Shown here: positions 14,810 to 15,597 of the stretch, in pieces | Position numbering within the stretch: the stretch's first letter is position 1 | Layout of the letters: each line of letters opens with the position of its first letter | NCBI GenBank assembly: GCA_002401565.1 | Contig: NVTL01000012.1 | Span: forward strand, 27,471 to 43,067 | Source of the DNA: Rhodospirillaceae bacterium | GTDB lineage: Bacteria > Pseudomonadota > Alphaproteobacteria > Rhodospirillales > Magnetovibrionaceae | DNA length: 15,597 nucleotides | Direction: 5' to 3' | The notes under the pieces: generated by a model | What the model was told of the DNA's origin: nothing | Database searches by the model: none | Seen by the model: the letters and a program-made list of their open reading frames with translations, nothing else | Program-made: the position numbers and the translations under genes

Positions 14810-15597
14810 ATGAAAGATATTCTTGTTCACTTAGACGACAGCGATCTGTGCGCGCACCGTATTCGCACGGCGATTTCCTTGGCCACCAAACATGATGCTC
14901 ATGTGGTTGGTGTGGCATTGAAAATCAAATCCACCATTGCCGATTATATCAGCGAAGCCTTGCCCAGTGGTTTTCAAGAAGCCCAACGCAAAGCCGTCGA
15001 GCTGGCCGCAAACAAAGCCATCGAAACCTTTACGGCTGCAGCAACGGCGGCGAACATTAGTTTCGAGACGGACATCATCGAAAAATCAGCGGCAAAAGCG
15101 CCCGGTGCATTAGCGTTTTACGCTCGCCATACGGACTTAACAGTGCTTGGCCAATCGAACCTTGAACACAACGCTGCGTCCAGCTTTAATACGTCACTGA
15201 TGGATGCTTGCCTGTTTGAATCGGGGCGGCCCATTTATTTGGTGCCCTATGTTGGTAAAAAAATCCAGCCCGTTAAAACGGCGGTGATTGCTTGGGATGG
15301 TGGGGCTAAATCGGCCCGTGCCGTGAATGATGCAATTCCGTTGCTTCAAGATCGCAAAGAAATTATCTGCCTGATCATCAATGCCGAAGACCGCAAAGGC
15401 GCGCATGGGCATGCTCCGGGTGCAGACTTAAAAGCTCATTTGGCGCGTTATGGTGTCGATGTGAAAATTGAATGCATTACGGTGACCGATATTGGCATTG
15501 ACCGCGCGATCTTAAATTTCCTTGCCGATTCAGGTGCCGATCTTTTGGTGATGGGGGCTTACGGGCATTCTCGATTGCGGGAAAAAGCCTTTGGCGG
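14810..15597 (+). CDS. Universal stress protein, tandem UspA domains, 3' end outside the window
   Basis: Cytoplasmic UspA-family protein, at least 262 residues, open to the window end. Domain 1 (about 1-145) starts MKDILVHLDDSDLCAHRIRTA and ends near SGRPIYLVP. Domain 2 (from about 157) starts TAVIAWDGGAKSARAV and reaches VMGAYGHSRLREKAFGG. The second domain keeps the nucleotide-binding pattern G-x2-G-x9-G. The equivalent place in domain 1 reads VLGQSNLEHNAASSF and lacks it, so only the C-terminal half is expected to bind ATP. It is the last visible gene of the Liv operon, 14 bp after livF. Linkage of a tandem Usp to a Liv-type transporter suggests a role in tuning uptake or acyl metabolism under stress (inference). 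The missing end is probably only 10-20 residues. Confidence 0.85.
   Translation, partial: MKDILVHLDDSDLCAHRIRTAISLATKHDAHVVGVALKIKSTIADYISEALPSGFQEAQRKAVELAANKAIETFTAAATAANISFETDIIEKSAAKAPGALAFYARHTDLTVLGQSNLEHNAASSFNTSLMDACLFESGRPIYLVPYVGKKIQPVKTAVIAWDGGAKSARAVNDAIPLLQDRKEIICLIINAEDRKGAHGHAPGADLKAHLARYGVDVKIECITVTDIGIDRAILNFLADSGADLLVMGAYGHSRLREKAFG

Overview
The window looks like a chromosomal segment of an alphaproteobacterium, most likely a marine or aquatic Rhodospirillales-type organism with about 50% GC. This rests on gene content and protein character: a complete-looking yejABEF unit, a short-chain fatty acyl regulator of the ScfR/RamB type, and a Liv transporter followed by a tandem universal stress protein. 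No 16S or other decisive marker is present, so the taxonomy is an inference. The window is densely coding. The largest gene-free stretch is the ~247-bp divergent promoter region at 9435-9681. I see no tRNA, rRNA, CRISPR array, insertion sequence or phage gene.

Region 1 (1-5846, + strand) is a tightly packed operon. It holds the C-terminal two thirds of a YejA-type peptide-binding protein, the permeases YejB and YejE, the double ATPase YejF, and a GhrA-type 2-hydroxyacid dehydrogenase. yejE/yejF and yejF/ghrA overlap by ATGA, so the enzyme is translationally tied to an oligopeptide importer.

Region 2 (5904-9434) holds a propionyl-CoA synthetase gene (prpE, +) that converges tail to tail, with a 3-bp gap, on an XRE/ScfR-family regulator gene (-). 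The regulator carries a histidine-kinase-like dimerisation (HisKA) segment between its HTH and its acyl-sensing part, but no kinase ATPase domain.

Region 3 (9435-9681) is the divergent control region. It contains three copies of a nonamer ACTTTNCAA and an overlapping imperfect 22-bp dyad. These are good candidates for the regulator's own operator.

Region 4 (9682-15597, + strand) is a branched-chain-amino-acid-type (HAAT) ABC transporter operon. It encodes a Tat-type-signal binding protein, a strong hairpin, then LivH, LivM, LivG, LivF and a two-domain universal stress protein that runs off the window end.

Taken together, the right-hand two thirds suggest a regulon: a sensor of short-chain acyl-CoA status sits between propionyl-CoA synthetase and an importer whose substrate could feed propionyl-CoA metabolism. 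The families are individually known. The less ordinary points are the HisKA-like insertion in the regulator, the operator-like repeats, and the unassigned substrate of the transporter. I do not see a wholly new system here.
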